A stretch of DNA of 64,000 bases from Sphingomonas sp. PsM26. Lineage in GTDB: Bacteria; Pseudomonadota; Alphaproteobacteria; Sphingomonadales; Sphingomonadaceae. The notes under the pieces were generated by a model. The model saw nothing but the letters and a program-made list of their open reading frames with translations, did not search any database and was not told where the DNA came from. Of this stretch, positions 16,801 to 25,431 are shown piece after piece; positions within the stretch are counted from its first letter, which is position 1, and each line of letters opens with the position of its first letter. A program made the position numbers and the translations under genes. The DNA is taken from contig JARUXA010000006.1 of NCBI GenBank assembly GCA_030433805.1, positions 164,220-228,219 of the forward strand, written 5' to 3'.

Positions 16801-17745
16801 TTACGACTCGGCAGCGTTCCCGCCATTCTCAAGCGCAGTCTGCATGTTGTGCCGGGCGAGTTCGAGCGTCGCGTCGATTGCCCCCGGTGCTCCCATCGCG
16901 ATTCCCGCCGATGCGGTCACGATCCCGATCCATTCGCCGGTCCCGCGTAACTTGAACCGCCGCGCCGAAAACGACGACAGCACATCCTCGGCCACGAGCC
17001 GCGCCGCGGCAAAGGACAAGTCCGCCGTCGCGACGATGAACCGGTTGCCGCTCCAGCGGATGACGTCGCTGCTGGCGAAGGTCTGGCGGAGCGTGGTGGC
17101 GAGTGCGTTGAGGATATTGTCCCCCACCGCTCGGCCATAGCGAGCGTTGATCGGATCGAGCGTATCGATCCCGAACATCACGAGGATGAAGGGGCCTTCG
17201 CTTGCCAGCTTGTCCAGCGCCGGGCCACCGCCGTTGCGGTTCAGGAGGCGAGTCAGGCTGTCATGGTCGAGGTCTTCCTCACCACCGGGCGTCGCGACGA
17301 CATCGTCGCGCAATTTCGCGAATTCGGCTCGCAGTTCGGACAGATCGCGCTCGGCATCCGACAGCCGAACGACCAGATCCTCGGTGCTGGGCCAGTTGTC
17401 CGCCTGTTTCGCCAGCGCGGTCACATCGTGCCCGAGCGTACGGGTGATGTCCTGCGCGTCCGACGTCAGCGTGTTGAGGCGCGATGCCCGGCGCTCGACC
17501 GAGCGTTCGCGCGTCGCAACGTCGGTGGCACGATGCGCACGGTCGAACCGCGTATGAAGCTTTGCCAGGATTTCCGGTGTCAGCCGCACGCCGGCGTCGA
17601 TCTCCTCCGCGATCGCGCGGGCAAAATCCGTCGTCGGGTTCGCGGTGATGTCATACGCAATCTCGAAAGTTTCTCCCCGTGGTTCAAGATCGTGAACTTC
17701 AAGAAAAGCAACGGCCATGCGTGCGTTTGCATAGATTGATTTCAT
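16801..17745 (-). CDS. GGDEF-domain protein with degenerate active-site motif
   Basis: 314 residues. The N-terminal ~150 residues are mostly helical with likely coiled-coil character (RFDRAHRATDVATRERSVERRASRL; SDAERDLSELRAEFAKLRDD) and no recognised sensor domain. The C-terminal GGDEF fold is clear: DHDSLTRLLNRNGG, FGIDTLDPINARYGRAVGDNIL (metal Asp and guanine-binding residues kept) and the late TASAGIAMG. The signature itself reads SGNRF instead of GGDEF, in VIRWSGNRFIVATAD, so diguanylate cyclase activity is unlikely; it may be a c-di-GMP/GTP-binding or regulatory remnant. No transmembrane segment. No clear operon partner. Confidence 0.82.
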   Translation of the reverse strand: MKSIYANARMAVAFLEVHDLEPRGETFEIAYDITANPTTDFARAIAEEIDAGVRLTPEILAKLHTRFDRAHRATDVATRERSVERRASRLNTLTSDAQDITRTLGHDVTALAKQADNWPSTEDLVVRLSDAERDLSELRAEFAKLRDDVVATPGGEEDLDHDSLTRLLNRNGGGPALDKLASEGPFILVMFGIDTLDPINARYGRAVGDNILNALATTLRQTFASSDVIRWSGNRFIVATADLSFAAARLVAEDVLSSFSARRFKLRGTGEWIGIVTASAGIAMGAPGAIDATLELARHNMQTALENGGNAAES

Positions 17746-18193
17746 ATCGTTCCGAATACCAAGCGGGAAATCTCGCTACAACACTGCGCAAGGCAATGAT
17801 AAGTAATAAATGACTCTTGTTTAATGCCGCGAAAATGACGGCCGGATGTCAAATCGCGCCCGTTCGCAGGATTGCTCCGCCAGCCGTGCGACCTTGCCGC
17901 AGAGGATATGCGGAGTTGCCGGATGCGAACACATCGGGTGTGACGGGGGCGCATTGCGCAGCCCGCCCCCGGGATCCGATGCGACCGGCAGTCTCGTTCG
18001 ACAAGGCTATCGCACAAGGGTGGTTGCACCGCCGCGCGTTCTCGCCTAGCAGCCCCCCATTCGTAAGGACCCGGTGAAAACCCGGGTGGCTATTCCGGCC
18101 GCCGATCCGCCGGACAACGCAATCCGCCATTTCAAACATCCGCGTGTCGCAGGTAAGCGACGCGTGTCGGCGGTCAATGCGGACCTCATTTTC
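17746..18193. other. Intergenic region between divergent GGDEF and SulP genes
   Basis: About 450 bases, divergent, expected to carry promoters for both neighbours. No RNA gene, repeat or credible CDS was recognised. The frame of the SulP gene stays open back to a GTG at 18074 with TAAGGA just upstream. Confidence 0.5.
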
Positions 18194-19675
18194 ATGAATA
18201 CACTGTCTCTTTCGCGCTACCGCGCCGAATGGTTCACCGATCTTACCGGCGCGCGGCGCGATGTCCTCGCCGGCATGGTGGGGACGTTCGCGCTCATTCC
18301 AGAAGTCATCGCTTTCTCCTTCGTCGCAGGGATCGACCCGCAAGTCGGGCTGTTCGCCTCCTTCGTCATCGGCATCGTCATCGCCTTCGCGGGCGGGCGT
18401 CCGGCGATGATCTCGGGTGCGGCGGGGTCGGTCGCGCTGGTCGCCGCCGCGCTCGTCCATGCGCATGGCCTGCAATATCTGCTCGCTGCGACGTTGCTCG
18501 CGGGCGTGCTCCAGATCGTCTTTGGGTTGCTCAAGCTCGACGTGCTGATGCGCTTCGTTTCGCGCTCGGTGCGGACCGGGTTCGTCAACGCGCTCGCGAT
18601 CCTGATCTTCTCGGCGCAGGTGCCGCAGATGCTGGGGGTCAGCTGGCATACCTATGCGATGATCGCGCTGGGGCTGGCGATCATCTACCTCGTCCCACGC
18701 GTGACGACCGCGATCCCGTCGCCGCTGATCTGCATCGTCGTGCTGACCGCGATCAGCATAGCGTTTCCGATGCCGGTCCATGTCGTGGCGGATCTCGGGA
18801 AGCTGCCCGCATCGCTGCCGACCTTCGCGCTCCCCAACCTGCCGTTCACTTGGGACACGCTGACGATCATTGCGCCCTATGCGGTGGCGATGGCCGCGGT
18901 CGGGTTGCTCGAATCGATGATGACCGCAACCGTGGTCGACGACCTGACCGAGACCAAGAGCGACAAGGCGCGTGAATCGACCGGGCTCGGGCTCGCCAAC
19001 TTCGCGGCGGGGTTGTTCGGCGGGATCGCCGGGTGCGGGATGGTCGGGCAGACCGTCGGCAACGTCCGCTATGGCGGGCGCGGGCGGCTGTCGACGCTGG
19101 CGGCGGGCGTGTTCCTGCTGGTGGTGATGGTGCCGCTGCGCCCGTGGATCGCGCAAGTGCCGGTCGCGGCGCTGGTCGCAATCATGATCATGGTGTCGAT
19201 CAGCACCTTCTCCTGGGGCTCGCTGCGCGATCTCGCGCGGCATCCCAAGGTGTCGGGCGTGGTGATGCTCGCGACCGTCCTGGTCACGGTGCTGACGCAC
19301 GACCTGTCGATGGGGGTTGTCGTCGGGGTCTTGCTCAGCGGGGTGTTCTTCGCGTTCAAGGTCACGCGGCTGATGGATGTCGCGGTCGCTTACGACGAAG
19401 CGAGCGACACCCGACTGTACGACGTAACGGGGCAGGTGTTCTTCGCCAGCGCCGACATCTTCGCGGACCGGTTCGACGTGGCGGATACCGCGCGCAACGC
19501 CCGGATCGATCTCACGCGTGCGCATCTGTGGGACATTACCGCGGTCGGCGCGCTCGAGGACGTCGTGTCCAAGATGCGGCGGCATGACATCGCGGTGGAG
19601 GTGATCGGGCTTAACGCCGCGAGTGCGACGCTGGTCGACCGGCACGCGCCGTTGCTGCGCGAACCGGCGCTGTAA
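18194..19675 (+). CDS. SulP-family inorganic anion transporter with STAS domain
   Basis: 493-residue inner-membrane transporter of the SLC26/SulP family (sulfate, bicarbonate or another anion; the substrate cannot be told from sequence). The first TM region has DVLAGMVGTFALIPEVIAFSFVAG, the SulP signature, and about ten further hydrophobic segments follow. The C-terminal ~90 residues (LYDVTGQVFFASADIFADRF..ARIDLTRAHLWDITAVGALEDV) are a STAS domain. ATG 18194 gives the usual N-terminus; GTG 18074, with AAGGA four bases upstream, would add 40 residues of basic, non-homologous-looking sequence. Transcribed alone. Confidence 0.9.
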   Translation: MNTLSLSRYRAEWFTDLTGARRDVLAGMVGTFALIPEVIAFSFVAGIDPQVGLFASFVIGIVIAFAGGRPAMISGAAGSVALVAAALVHAHGLQYLLAATLLAGVLQIVFGLLKLDVLMRFVSRSVRTGFVNALAILIFSAQVPQMLGVSWHTYAMIALGLAIIYLVPRVTTAIPSPLICIVVLTAISIAFPMPVHVVADLGKLPASLPTFALPNLPFTWDTLTIIAPYAVAMAAVGLLESMMTATVVDDLTETKSDKARESTGLGLANFAAGLFGGIAGCGMVGQTVGNVRYGGRGRLSTLAAGVFLLVVMVPLRPWIAQVPVAALVAIMIMVSISTFSWGSLRDLARHPKVSGVVMLATVLVTVLTHDLSMGVVVGVLLSGVFFAFKVTRLMDVAVAYDEASDTRLYDVTGQVFFASADIFADRFDVADTARNARIDLTRAHLWDITAVGALEDVVSKMRRHDIAVEVIGLNAASATLVDRHAPLLREPAL

Positions 19676-19723
19676 GGGGCTGCGGCTCGGGCGGTGCATC
19701 GACACCGCCCGAGCCGGCCTGCA

Positions 19724-20617
19724 TCAGTCGCGGTCGCGGTAGAACTCCTGGACGACGTCCCAGCCTTCTTCCGCGGTCTCGACGAAGGTGAAGATCGACA
19801 GATCCTTGGCACTGACCACGCCTTCCTCGACCAAGGCGTCGAAATTGACGACCCGGTTCCAAAAGTCGCGGCCGTAGAGCAGCACCGGGATCGGCGCGAT
19901 CTTGCCGGTCTGGATCAGCGTCAGCAGCTCGAACAGTTCGTCGAACGTCCCGAACCCGCCCGGGAACGCCGCAAGCGCGCGCGCGTGGAGCAGGAAGTGC
20001 ATCTTGCGCAGCGCGAAATAGTGGAACTGCATCGACAGCGCCGGGGTGACGTACGGATTGGGGGCCTGTTCGTGCGGGAGTACGATGTTGAGCCCGATCG
20101 ATTCATGCCCGCTTTCCGCGGCACCGCGATTGGCGGCTTCCATGATCGAAGGGCCGCCGCCCGAGCACACGACGAAGTGGCGCTTGCCTTCGGTATCGAG
20201 CGGAAATCCGCTCGCCAGTTGCGCGAGTTCGCGTGCGACGTCGTAATATTTCGACTTCTCGACCAGCCGCTCGGCGATGCGGATCGCCTGCTCGCGATTG
20301 TCGACCGCCGCATGGGCAATGTCGAGAACGGCTTGCGCCTTGGCAGGCTCGGGGATGCGTGCGGAGCCGTACATCACGAAGGTCGAGGCGATGTTGGCCT
20401 CGTCCATGATGAGTTGGGGCTTGAGCAATTCGAGCTGGAAACGGATCGGGCGGAGATCCTCGCGCAGCAGGAAATCCATGTCCTGGAAGGCAAGGCGATA
20501 CGCCGGGGTTTCGGTCTGCGGGGTGCTGACACCGGTCTTGGCCTGTTCGGCATCGGTGCGGGCGGCGGGGAATACGCGCGAGGGAACGTGCGTGTCGTGC
20601 TTGGGGGACTGACTCAT
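19724..20617 (-). CDS. LOG-family (TIGR00730-type) nucleotide phosphoribohydrolase-like protein
   Basis: 297 residues from ATG 20617 (a TTG three codons upstream is less likely). The Rossmann-like core holds the lysine-decarboxylase-like motif family-typical PGGFGTFDELFELLTLIQTGK and SGGGPSIMEAANRGAAESG, so it belongs to the LOG/YgdH group that releases ribose 5-phosphate from nucleoside monophosphates; older names call these lysine decarboxylases. About 60 extra N-terminal residues precede the core. Cytosolic. Its exact substrate is uncertain. It is followed in the opposite direction by nothing overlapping; the extensin-like gene upstream is on the same strand, 52 bases away. Confidence 0.88.
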   Translation of the reverse strand: MSQSPKHDTHVPSRVFPAARTDAEQAKTGVSTPQTETPAYRLAFQDMDFLLREDLRPIRFQLELLKPQLIMDEANIASTFVMYGSARIPEPAKAQAVLDIAHAAVDNREQAIRIAERLVEKSKYYDVARELAQLASGFPLDTEGKRHFVVCSGGGPSIMEAANRGAAESGHESIGLNIVLPHEQAPNPYVTPALSMQFHYFALRKMHFLLHARALAAFPGGFGTFDELFELLTLIQTGKIAPIPVLLYGRDFWNRVVNFDALVEEGVVSAKDLSIFTFVETAEEGWDVVQEFYRDRD

Positions 20618-20669
20618 CTGCGCCAAATAGGCCTTTCGGTGGCGGATTTGAAGGCAAGACGTGCCACCG

Positions 20670-21344
20670 TCACCGGCAGAACCCCGCGCGATCGTCCTCG
20701 ATATGGAGGTGGTTATAGTGCGCGGTATTGTAATCCGGGCTCAATACCGTGCCGAACCGCCGGCACGCCGACGCCCGGATCGTCCGCAGGAACGCGCGGA
20801 TGTTGGGATCCGGGTTGTTCCATCCCCCCTGAATCGTGATCCGCCGCCCGTCCTGGAGCACGAACCCCGAGATATCGACCGCATTGGCGGTGGCATGGCC
20901 GGACCGGCGCGCGGCATAGGCCGCCTTGGTGCCGACGACGTTGCGGCAGGCATAGGTGCCCATGCTTTCAATCCGCACCAGATCGCTCCCCAGCATCTGA
21001 TGCGCGGCGGGGACGACCGCATGTTCGACCCAGCCCGAAAAACTCTTCGCAAGCCCGCACCGCATCGCGCGCAGGTTGGTGACCGGGATCCCGATGTCGA
21101 GCAGTTGCAGCGCGCCGACGATCTGGCATCCGCCGCCATAATCGCGGTCGGGCAGGGGGGAGTAGCGCACCTCGGCGCGCGACAGGTCAGCGAAGCACGC
21201 CTTGGTCTCGCGGCTGGTCGGCAGGTCGAGCGTGATCGGGCGCGACCCGGTCGGGCGCTGCGGCGCTTGCGCGTTACGTCGGTCTCCCGATGCGCAGGCG
21301 GCGAGTGGAAGCGTCAGCAGAACAACGGCAAGGCTACGAAACAT
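20670..21344 (-). CDS. Extensin-family (DUF-type C-terminal) lipoprotein
   Basis: 224 residues. The N-terminus FRSLAVVLLTLPLAACASG carries a lipobox with Cys at about 17, so it is a predicted lipoprotein. The rest is the bacterial extensin-like C-terminal domain: conserved CFADLSRAEVRYSPLP, RCGLAKSFSGWVEHAVVPAA, SYACRN-like GTYACRNVVG, HATANAVDISGF and the terminal LSPDYNTAHYNHLHIEDD. The His/Asp cluster resembles LAS-type peptidases of the cell wall, so a peptidoglycan role is plausible but not proved. A paralogue lies at 56327-57055. Confidence 0.88.
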   Translation of the reverse strand: MFRSLAVVLLTLPLAACASGDRRNAQAPQRPTGSRPITLDLPTSRETKACFADLSRAEVRYSPLPDRDYGGGCQIVGALQLLDIGIPVTNLRAMRCGLAKSFSGWVEHAVVPAAHQMLGSDLVRIESMGTYACRNVVGTKAAYAARRSGHATANAVDISGFVLQDGRRITIQGGWNNPDPNIRAFLRTIRASACRRFGTVLSPDYNTAHYNHLHIEDDRAGFCR

Positions 21345-21378
21345 GGCGCACCGTTAGCGTCTTCCCGGCGGCCAATCG

Positions 21379-22059
21379 CTACTCAAAAATTCCGGTATCG
21401 ACGAGCGCGCGCTGATTTGCGCCGAGCTGCCGAATAATCTCGAGGAACAAGAGCGCGATAGGGATATCCGCGAAGAAAACAGCGATGTTGAGACCACTTC
21501 CCCAAACGAATTCCGCTTTTGTACTGGCATTGACGTAAAATCTGAATGCATCGTTGCCGAGGACGTTTCGGAGCACCCACAGCCCCCACCAGATCCGCAT
21601 GATGGACGGTACGGGCACATCGAGAGATGCTGTTGGCGCAATGCTGACCTGCCAAGTCTCGCGCATTGCCCAGTAGGGTAGAAACAGGTTGGCAACCGGC
21701 ACGAAGAAGGAACCGACGCTCCAGAACGCCGAGATCGTCATGCTATCCGATACCGAATGGGCTTTGGCGTTGGCACGGTATATCCAACGCCCGACGCACG
21801 CTCCACAGATTACGGATGCGATCCCGTAGAACCCGATCGTGAGGGTTGCGACATGTCCTGCACCCCGTAAGGCACTGTCGGAAAAGTGTCTGGCCGTATC
21901 CGCAAGGATCATGAGGTTCAGGCCGCCGGACACCGCCATCAGCGCATCGGCGACCAACCAAAGAACGATCGCATAGACTACGGCATGGTCGTGCGGTTCG
22001 CTGTTCTGCACGAATTTACCCCCCGGTAAGCCCGCATCCTGAACGATCGTTGCGCTCAT
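21379..22059 (-). CDS. DUF4328 domain membrane protein
   Basis: 226 residues with about five hydrophobic segments: AIVLWLVADALMAVSGGLNLMIL (about 31-53), VATLTIGFYGIASVICGACVG (68-88), ISAFWSVGSFFVPVANLFLPYWAM (109-132), and two later ones. The RWIYRANAKAHS, FFVPVANLFLPYWAMRETWQ and WWGLWVLRNVL segments are the DUF4328 pattern. Function unknown. Codon use is visibly less GC-rich than in serC or the extensin gene on either side, hinting at recent acquisition. Confidence 0.8.
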   Translation of the reverse strand: MSATIVQDAGLPGGKFVQNSEPHDHAVVYAIVLWLVADALMAVSGGLNLMILADTARHFSDSALRGAGHVATLTIGFYGIASVICGACVGRWIYRANAKAHSVSDSMTISAFWSVGSFFVPVANLFLPYWAMRETWQVSIAPTASLDVPVPSIMRIWWGLWVLRNVLGNDAFRFYVNASTKAEFVWGSGLNIAVFFADIPIALLFLEIIRQLGANQRALVDTGIFE

Positions 22060-22158
22060 GTCGACCGAAACGACTTGACGTTGCGCGGCACGGGCTTAGG
22101 AGCGGCGACGGGCCACGCGGTCCCAACGCCGCGCGTGCTCTCTGTAAGGAGAGACTAC

Positions 22159-23292
22159 ATGACTGAACTGCCTGCGCGTCCTGCGCACCTGCCTGCACGC
22201 CCGTATTTTTCCTCGGGCCCGTGCGCCAAGCCTCCGGGCTGGTCCGCCGCCACTCTCGCCACTGACTCGCTGGGGCGCTCGCACCGCTCGAAGATCGGCA
22301 AGACGCGGCTGCAATATTCGATCGACCTGATGCGCGAGCTGTTGAAGCTCCCCGATACGCATCGCATCGGGATCGTCCCCGGCTCCGACACCGGTGCTTA
22401 CGAAATGGCGATGTGGACAATGCTGGGTGCCAAGCCCGTCACCGCGCTCGCCTGGGAAAGCTTCGGTGAAGGCTGGGTCACCGATGCGGTCAAGCAGCTC
22501 AAGATCGATCCCACCGTGGTCCGCGCCGATTATGGCCAGCTGCCCGATCTGGGCGCGGTCGACTGGTCGAACGACGTGCTGTTCACCTGGAACGGCACCA
22601 CCTCGGGCGTCCGCGTCCCCAATGCCGACTGGATTCCCGCCGACCGCGAGGGGCTGTCCTTCGCGGACGCGACCAGCGCGGTGTTCGCTTACGACATCGA
22701 CTGGGACAAGATCGACGTCGCGACCTTCTCCTGGCAGAAAGTCTTGGGCGGCGAGGGCGGGCACGGCGTGCTGATCCTGGGGCCGCGCGCGGTCGAGCGG
22801 CTCGAAAGCTATACGCCGGCCTGGCCGCTGCCGAAGGTGTTCCGCTTGGTCTCCAAGGGCAAGCTGACCGAAGGCGTGTTCAAGGGCGAGACGATCAACA
22901 CGCCGTCGATGCTCGCGGTCGAGGACTGTATCGCAGCGCTCGAATGGGCGAAGACGGTCGGCGGCGCGGACGGGCTGATCGCGCGCAGCGACGCCAATGC
23001 CGCAGCGCTCGACCAGATCGTCGCGGACCGGCCGTGGCTCGGGCACCTCGCGGCGGACGAAGCGACGCGCTCGAAGACCAGCGTCTGCCTGACGGTCGAG
23101 GGTGCGGACGAGGCGTTCATCAAGGCGTTCGCCGGGCTGCTCGAGAAGGAAAAGGCGGCCTATGACATCGCGGGCTACCGCGATGCACCTCCGGGCCTGC
23201 GGATCTGGTGTGGCGCGACCGTCGACACCGCGGACATCGTCGCGCTCGGGCCGTGGCTCGACTGGGCCTATGCGAGCGTCAAGGCCGCCTGA
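22159..23292 (+). CDS. serC: Phosphoserine aminotransferase
   Basis: PLP enzyme converting 3-phosphohydroxypyruvate and glutamate to phosphoserine. 377 residues from ATG 22159, preceded by a strong TAAGGAGAG. FSSGPCAKPPGW at the start, GTTSGVRVPNADW and the PLP lysine in FSWQKVLGGEGGHGVLILGPRA mark the alphaproteobacterial SerC subgroup. serA follows 112 bases downstream across a repeat pair, so both steps of phosphoserine formation are encoded together. The region upstream diverges from the DUF4328 gene. Confidence 0.95.
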   Translation: MTELPARPAHLPARPYFSSGPCAKPPGWSAATLATDSLGRSHRSKIGKTRLQYSIDLMRELLKLPDTHRIGIVPGSDTGAYEMAMWTMLGAKPVTALAWESFGEGWVTDAVKQLKIDPTVVRADYGQLPDLGAVDWSNDVLFTWNGTTSGVRVPNADWIPADREGLSFADATSAVFAYDIDWDKIDVATFSWQKVLGGEGGHGVLILGPRAVERLESYTPAWPLPKVFRLVSKGKLTEGVFKGETINTPSMLAVEDCIAALEWAKTVGGADGLIARSDANAAALDQIVADRPWLGHLAADEATRSKTSVCLTVEGADEAFIKAFAGLLEKEKAAYDIAGYRDAPPGLRIWCGATVDTADIVALGPWLDWAYASVKAA

Positions 23293-23303
23293 TCCGCCGG
23301 TTT

Positions 23304-23381
23304 GTGCTCCTGCGAAGGCAGGAGCCCAGAGCTACAAGTGCTGCACCCCGTAATCCTGGGCTCCTGCCTGCGCAGGAGCAC
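23304..23381. repeat. REP-like inverted pair between serC and serA
   Basis: Left unit GTGCTCCTGCGAAGGCAGGA followed by GCCCAGAG; right unit is its reverse complement with CTGCGCAGG in place of CTGCGAAGG. Same family as 4957-5045. As RNA it would fold into two hairpins or one long one in the serC-serA spacer, and could affect mRNA stability. Confidence 0.85.
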
Positions 23382-23404
23382 CGCGTTCCTTAAAGGACAC
23401 CGAC

Positions 23405-24982
23405 ATGCCAAAAGTCCTCATTTCCGACAAAATGGACCCCAAAGCCGCGCAGATCTTCCGTGAACGCGGCGTCGAAGTCGACGAGATCACCGGCAAGACC
23501 CCGGAAGAAGTCATCGCGATCATCGGCCAGTATGACGGCCTCGCGATCCGCAGCTCGACCAAGGTGACCAAGGCGATTCTCGCCGCCGCGACCAACCTCA
23601 AGGTCATCGGCCGCGCCGGCATCGGCGTCGACAATGTCGATATCCCCGCCGCGTCGGCGCAGGGCGTCGTCGTGATGAACACGCCGTTCGGCAATTCGAT
23701 CACCACCGCCGAACACGCCATCGCGCTGATGTTCGCGCTCGCGCGCCAGCTTCCGGAAGCGGATGCCAGCACGCAAGCGGGCAAGTGGGAGAAGAACCGC
23801 TTCATGGGGGTCGAGCTGACCGCCAAGACGCTCGGGCTGATCGGCGCGGGCAACATCGGCGGGATTGTCGCGGATCGCGCGCTCGGGCTGCGGATGAAGG
23901 TCGTCGCTTATGATCCGTTCCTTTCGCCCGAACGCGCGGTCGAACTCGGCGTCGAGAAGGTCGAGCTAGACGAGTTGCTCGCGCGTGCCGACTTCATCAC
24001 GCTCCACACCCCGCTCACCGACCAGACCCGCAACATCCTGTCGGCAGAGAATCTCGCCAAGACGAAGAAGGGCGTGCGCATCATCAACTGCGCGCGCGGC
24101 GGCCTGATCGACGAAGCGGCGCTCAAGGCCGGGCTCGATTCCGGCCACATCGGCGGCGCGGCGCTCGACGTGTTCGTGACCGAGCCCGCCAAGGACTCGC
24201 CTTTGTTCGGCACGCCCAACTTCGTCTCGACGCCGCATCTCGGCGCTTCGACCGACGAAGCGCAGGTCAATGTCGCGATCCAGGTCGCCGAGCAGATGTC
24301 GGATTATCTGATGTCGGGCGGCATCACCAACGCGCTCAACGTGCCGTCGCTCTCCGCCGAGGAAGCGCCGCGCCTCAAGCCGTACATGGCGCTTGCCGAG
24401 AAGCTCGGGTCGCTGGTGGGTCAGCTCACCACGGGCTCGATCGCACGGATCTCGATCCACAGCGAGGGCGCTGCGGCCGAGCTCAACCAGAAGCCGATGG
24501 TGTCGGCGGTGCTCGCCGGGTTCCTGCGGACGCAGACCGACACGGTCAACATGGTCAACGCGCCATTGCTCGCCAAGGAACGCGGAATGGAAGTCCGCGA
24601 AGTCCGCACCGAGCGCGAGGGCGATTACCACACGCTGCTGCGCGTCTCGGTCAAGACCGATGCGGGCGAGCGCTCGGTCGCGGGCACGCTGTTCGGCGAT
24701 GCCGCGCCGCGGCTGGTCGAACTGTTCGGGATCAAGGTCGAGGCCGATCTCGCGGGCCACATGCTGTACGTCGTCAACGAGGATGCGCCTGGGTTCATCG
24801 GGCGCCTCGGGACGCTGCTCGGCACGGGCGGGGTCAACATCGGGACGTTCCACCTTGGTCGGCGGACTGCCGGTGGCGAGGCGGTGCTGCTGCTGTCGAT
24901 CGACGAGGCGCTGACGCCGGAATTGCTCGCGCAGGTCCGCGCGCTGCCGGGCGTGGTGACGGCGATGGGTCTGGCGTTCTAA
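23405..24982 (+). CDS. serA: D-3-phosphoglycerate dehydrogenase (long form with ACT domain)
   Basis: NAD-dependent oxidation of 3-phosphoglycerate, the first step of serine synthesis. 525 residues. The start MPKVLISDKMDPKAAQIF, NAD-binding LGLIGAGNIGGIVADRA, the Arg-containing IINCARGGLIDEAAL and the catalytic His in FVSTPHLGAST identify the D-isomer hydroxyacid dehydrogenase core (1-320). The ASB-type domain (about 320-450) and C-terminal ACT domain (NEDAPGFIGRLGTLLGTGGVNIGTFHLGR) follow, so serine feedback control is plausible. Preceded by TTAAAGGACACCG. Confidence 0.96.
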   Translation: MPKVLISDKMDPKAAQIFRERGVEVDEITGKTPEEVIAIIGQYDGLAIRSSTKVTKAILAAATNLKVIGRAGIGVDNVDIPAASAQGVVVMNTPFGNSITTAEHAIALMFALARQLPEADASTQAGKWEKNRFMGVELTAKTLGLIGAGNIGGIVADRALGLRMKVVAYDPFLSPERAVELGVEKVELDELLARADFITLHTPLTDQTRNILSAENLAKTKKGVRIINCARGGLIDEAALKAGLDSGHIGGAALDVFVTEPAKDSPLFGTPNFVSTPHLGASTDEAQVNVAIQVAEQMSDYLMSGGITNALNVPSLSAEEAPRLKPYMALAEKLGSLVGQLTTGSIARISIHSEGAAAELNQKPMVSAVLAGFLRTQTDTVNMVNAPLLAKERGMEVREVRTEREGDYHTLLRVSVKTDAGERSVAGTLFGDAAPRLVELFGIKVEADLAGHMLYVVNEDAPGFIGRLGTLLGTGGVNIGTFHLGRRTAGGEAVLLLSIDEALTPELLAQVRALPGVVTAMGLAF

Positions 24983-25004
24983 CAAAGACGCGGTACCCTT
25001 TCTT

Positions 25005-25425
25005 CTCCCTCTCCCCGCTTGCGGGGAGAGGGGGACACATGAAACACTCGCACGGCACGATGCTGCAGCGCGCCAAAGCCATGCGCCGCGAACCCACGGT
25101 CGCAGAAGCGCGCCTGTGGTACCGGCTTCGAGCCCGCCGTCTCAATGGTATCAAGTTCTTACACCAGGTCCCGATCGGTCCCTTTGTCGCCGATTTCGTC
25201 GCACGTTCGCCCAAATTGATCGTTGAGGTTGACGGAGACACGCACGGCGGCAACGAGGCTAAAGACCGCAGCCGGACGGATTGGCTGCAAAAGCAGGGCT
25301 ACCGCGTGATTCGATTTAATAATGCCGACGTGATGGGAAATGAGGCGGCAGTCCTTGAGGCGATTCTCGTCGCCCTTGCGAGCCCCCCTCTCCCCGGCCC
25401 TCTCCCCGCAAGCGGGGAGAGGGAG
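25005..25425. mobile_element. REP-like inverted pair enclosing a DUF559 gene (serA-hisZ gap)
   Basis: The left palindrome is at 25005-25032 and the right at 25398-25425. Each is 28 bases, built on CCCTCTCCCCGC and GCGGGGAGAGGG arms with a TT or AA loop, and the right copy is the exact reverse complement of the left. Only the DUF559 gene lies between them. Its first bases follow the left hairpin and its last codons are inside the right one. Mobility is inferred from this architecture and its recurrence at 42377-42827. Confidence 0.6.
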
Positions 25426-25431
25426 CAGTGA
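25039..25431 (+). CDS. DUF559 endonuclease-like protein (copy A)
   Basis: 130 residues. The DUF559/Vsr-like core reads LRARRLNGIKFLHQVPIGPFVADFVARSPKLIVEVDGDTH: the conserved PIGP..V-DF and VEVDG give candidate catalytic Asp52, Glu63 and Asp65 of a PD-(D/E)XK-type nuclease, and TVAEARLWYRLR is the usual helical lead-in. The ribosome site GGGGAGAGGGGG before the ATG and the last residues (PPLPGPLPASGERE) both come from the flanking palindromes. It overlaps hisZ by four bases. Its paralogue at 42433-42831 has the same placement in another repeat family. Biochemical role unproved. Confidence 0.85.
   Translation: MKHSHGTMLQRAKAMRREPTVAEARLWYRLRARRLNGIKFLHQVPIGPFVADFVARSPKLIVEVDGDTHGGNEAKDRSRTDWLQKQGYRVIRFNNADVMGNEAAVLEAILVALASPPLPGPLPASGEREQ

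Noticed and set aside
17849..19705. 618-codon open frame antisense to the SulP transporter gene
   Set aside because: Arg/His/Asp-rich translation with no fold; it is the mirror of a high-GC gene with strong homology on the other strand.
22075..22110. TTGACG followed by TAGGAG as a serC promoter
   Set aside because: The -10 match is poor, and it is no better than chance in this composition.
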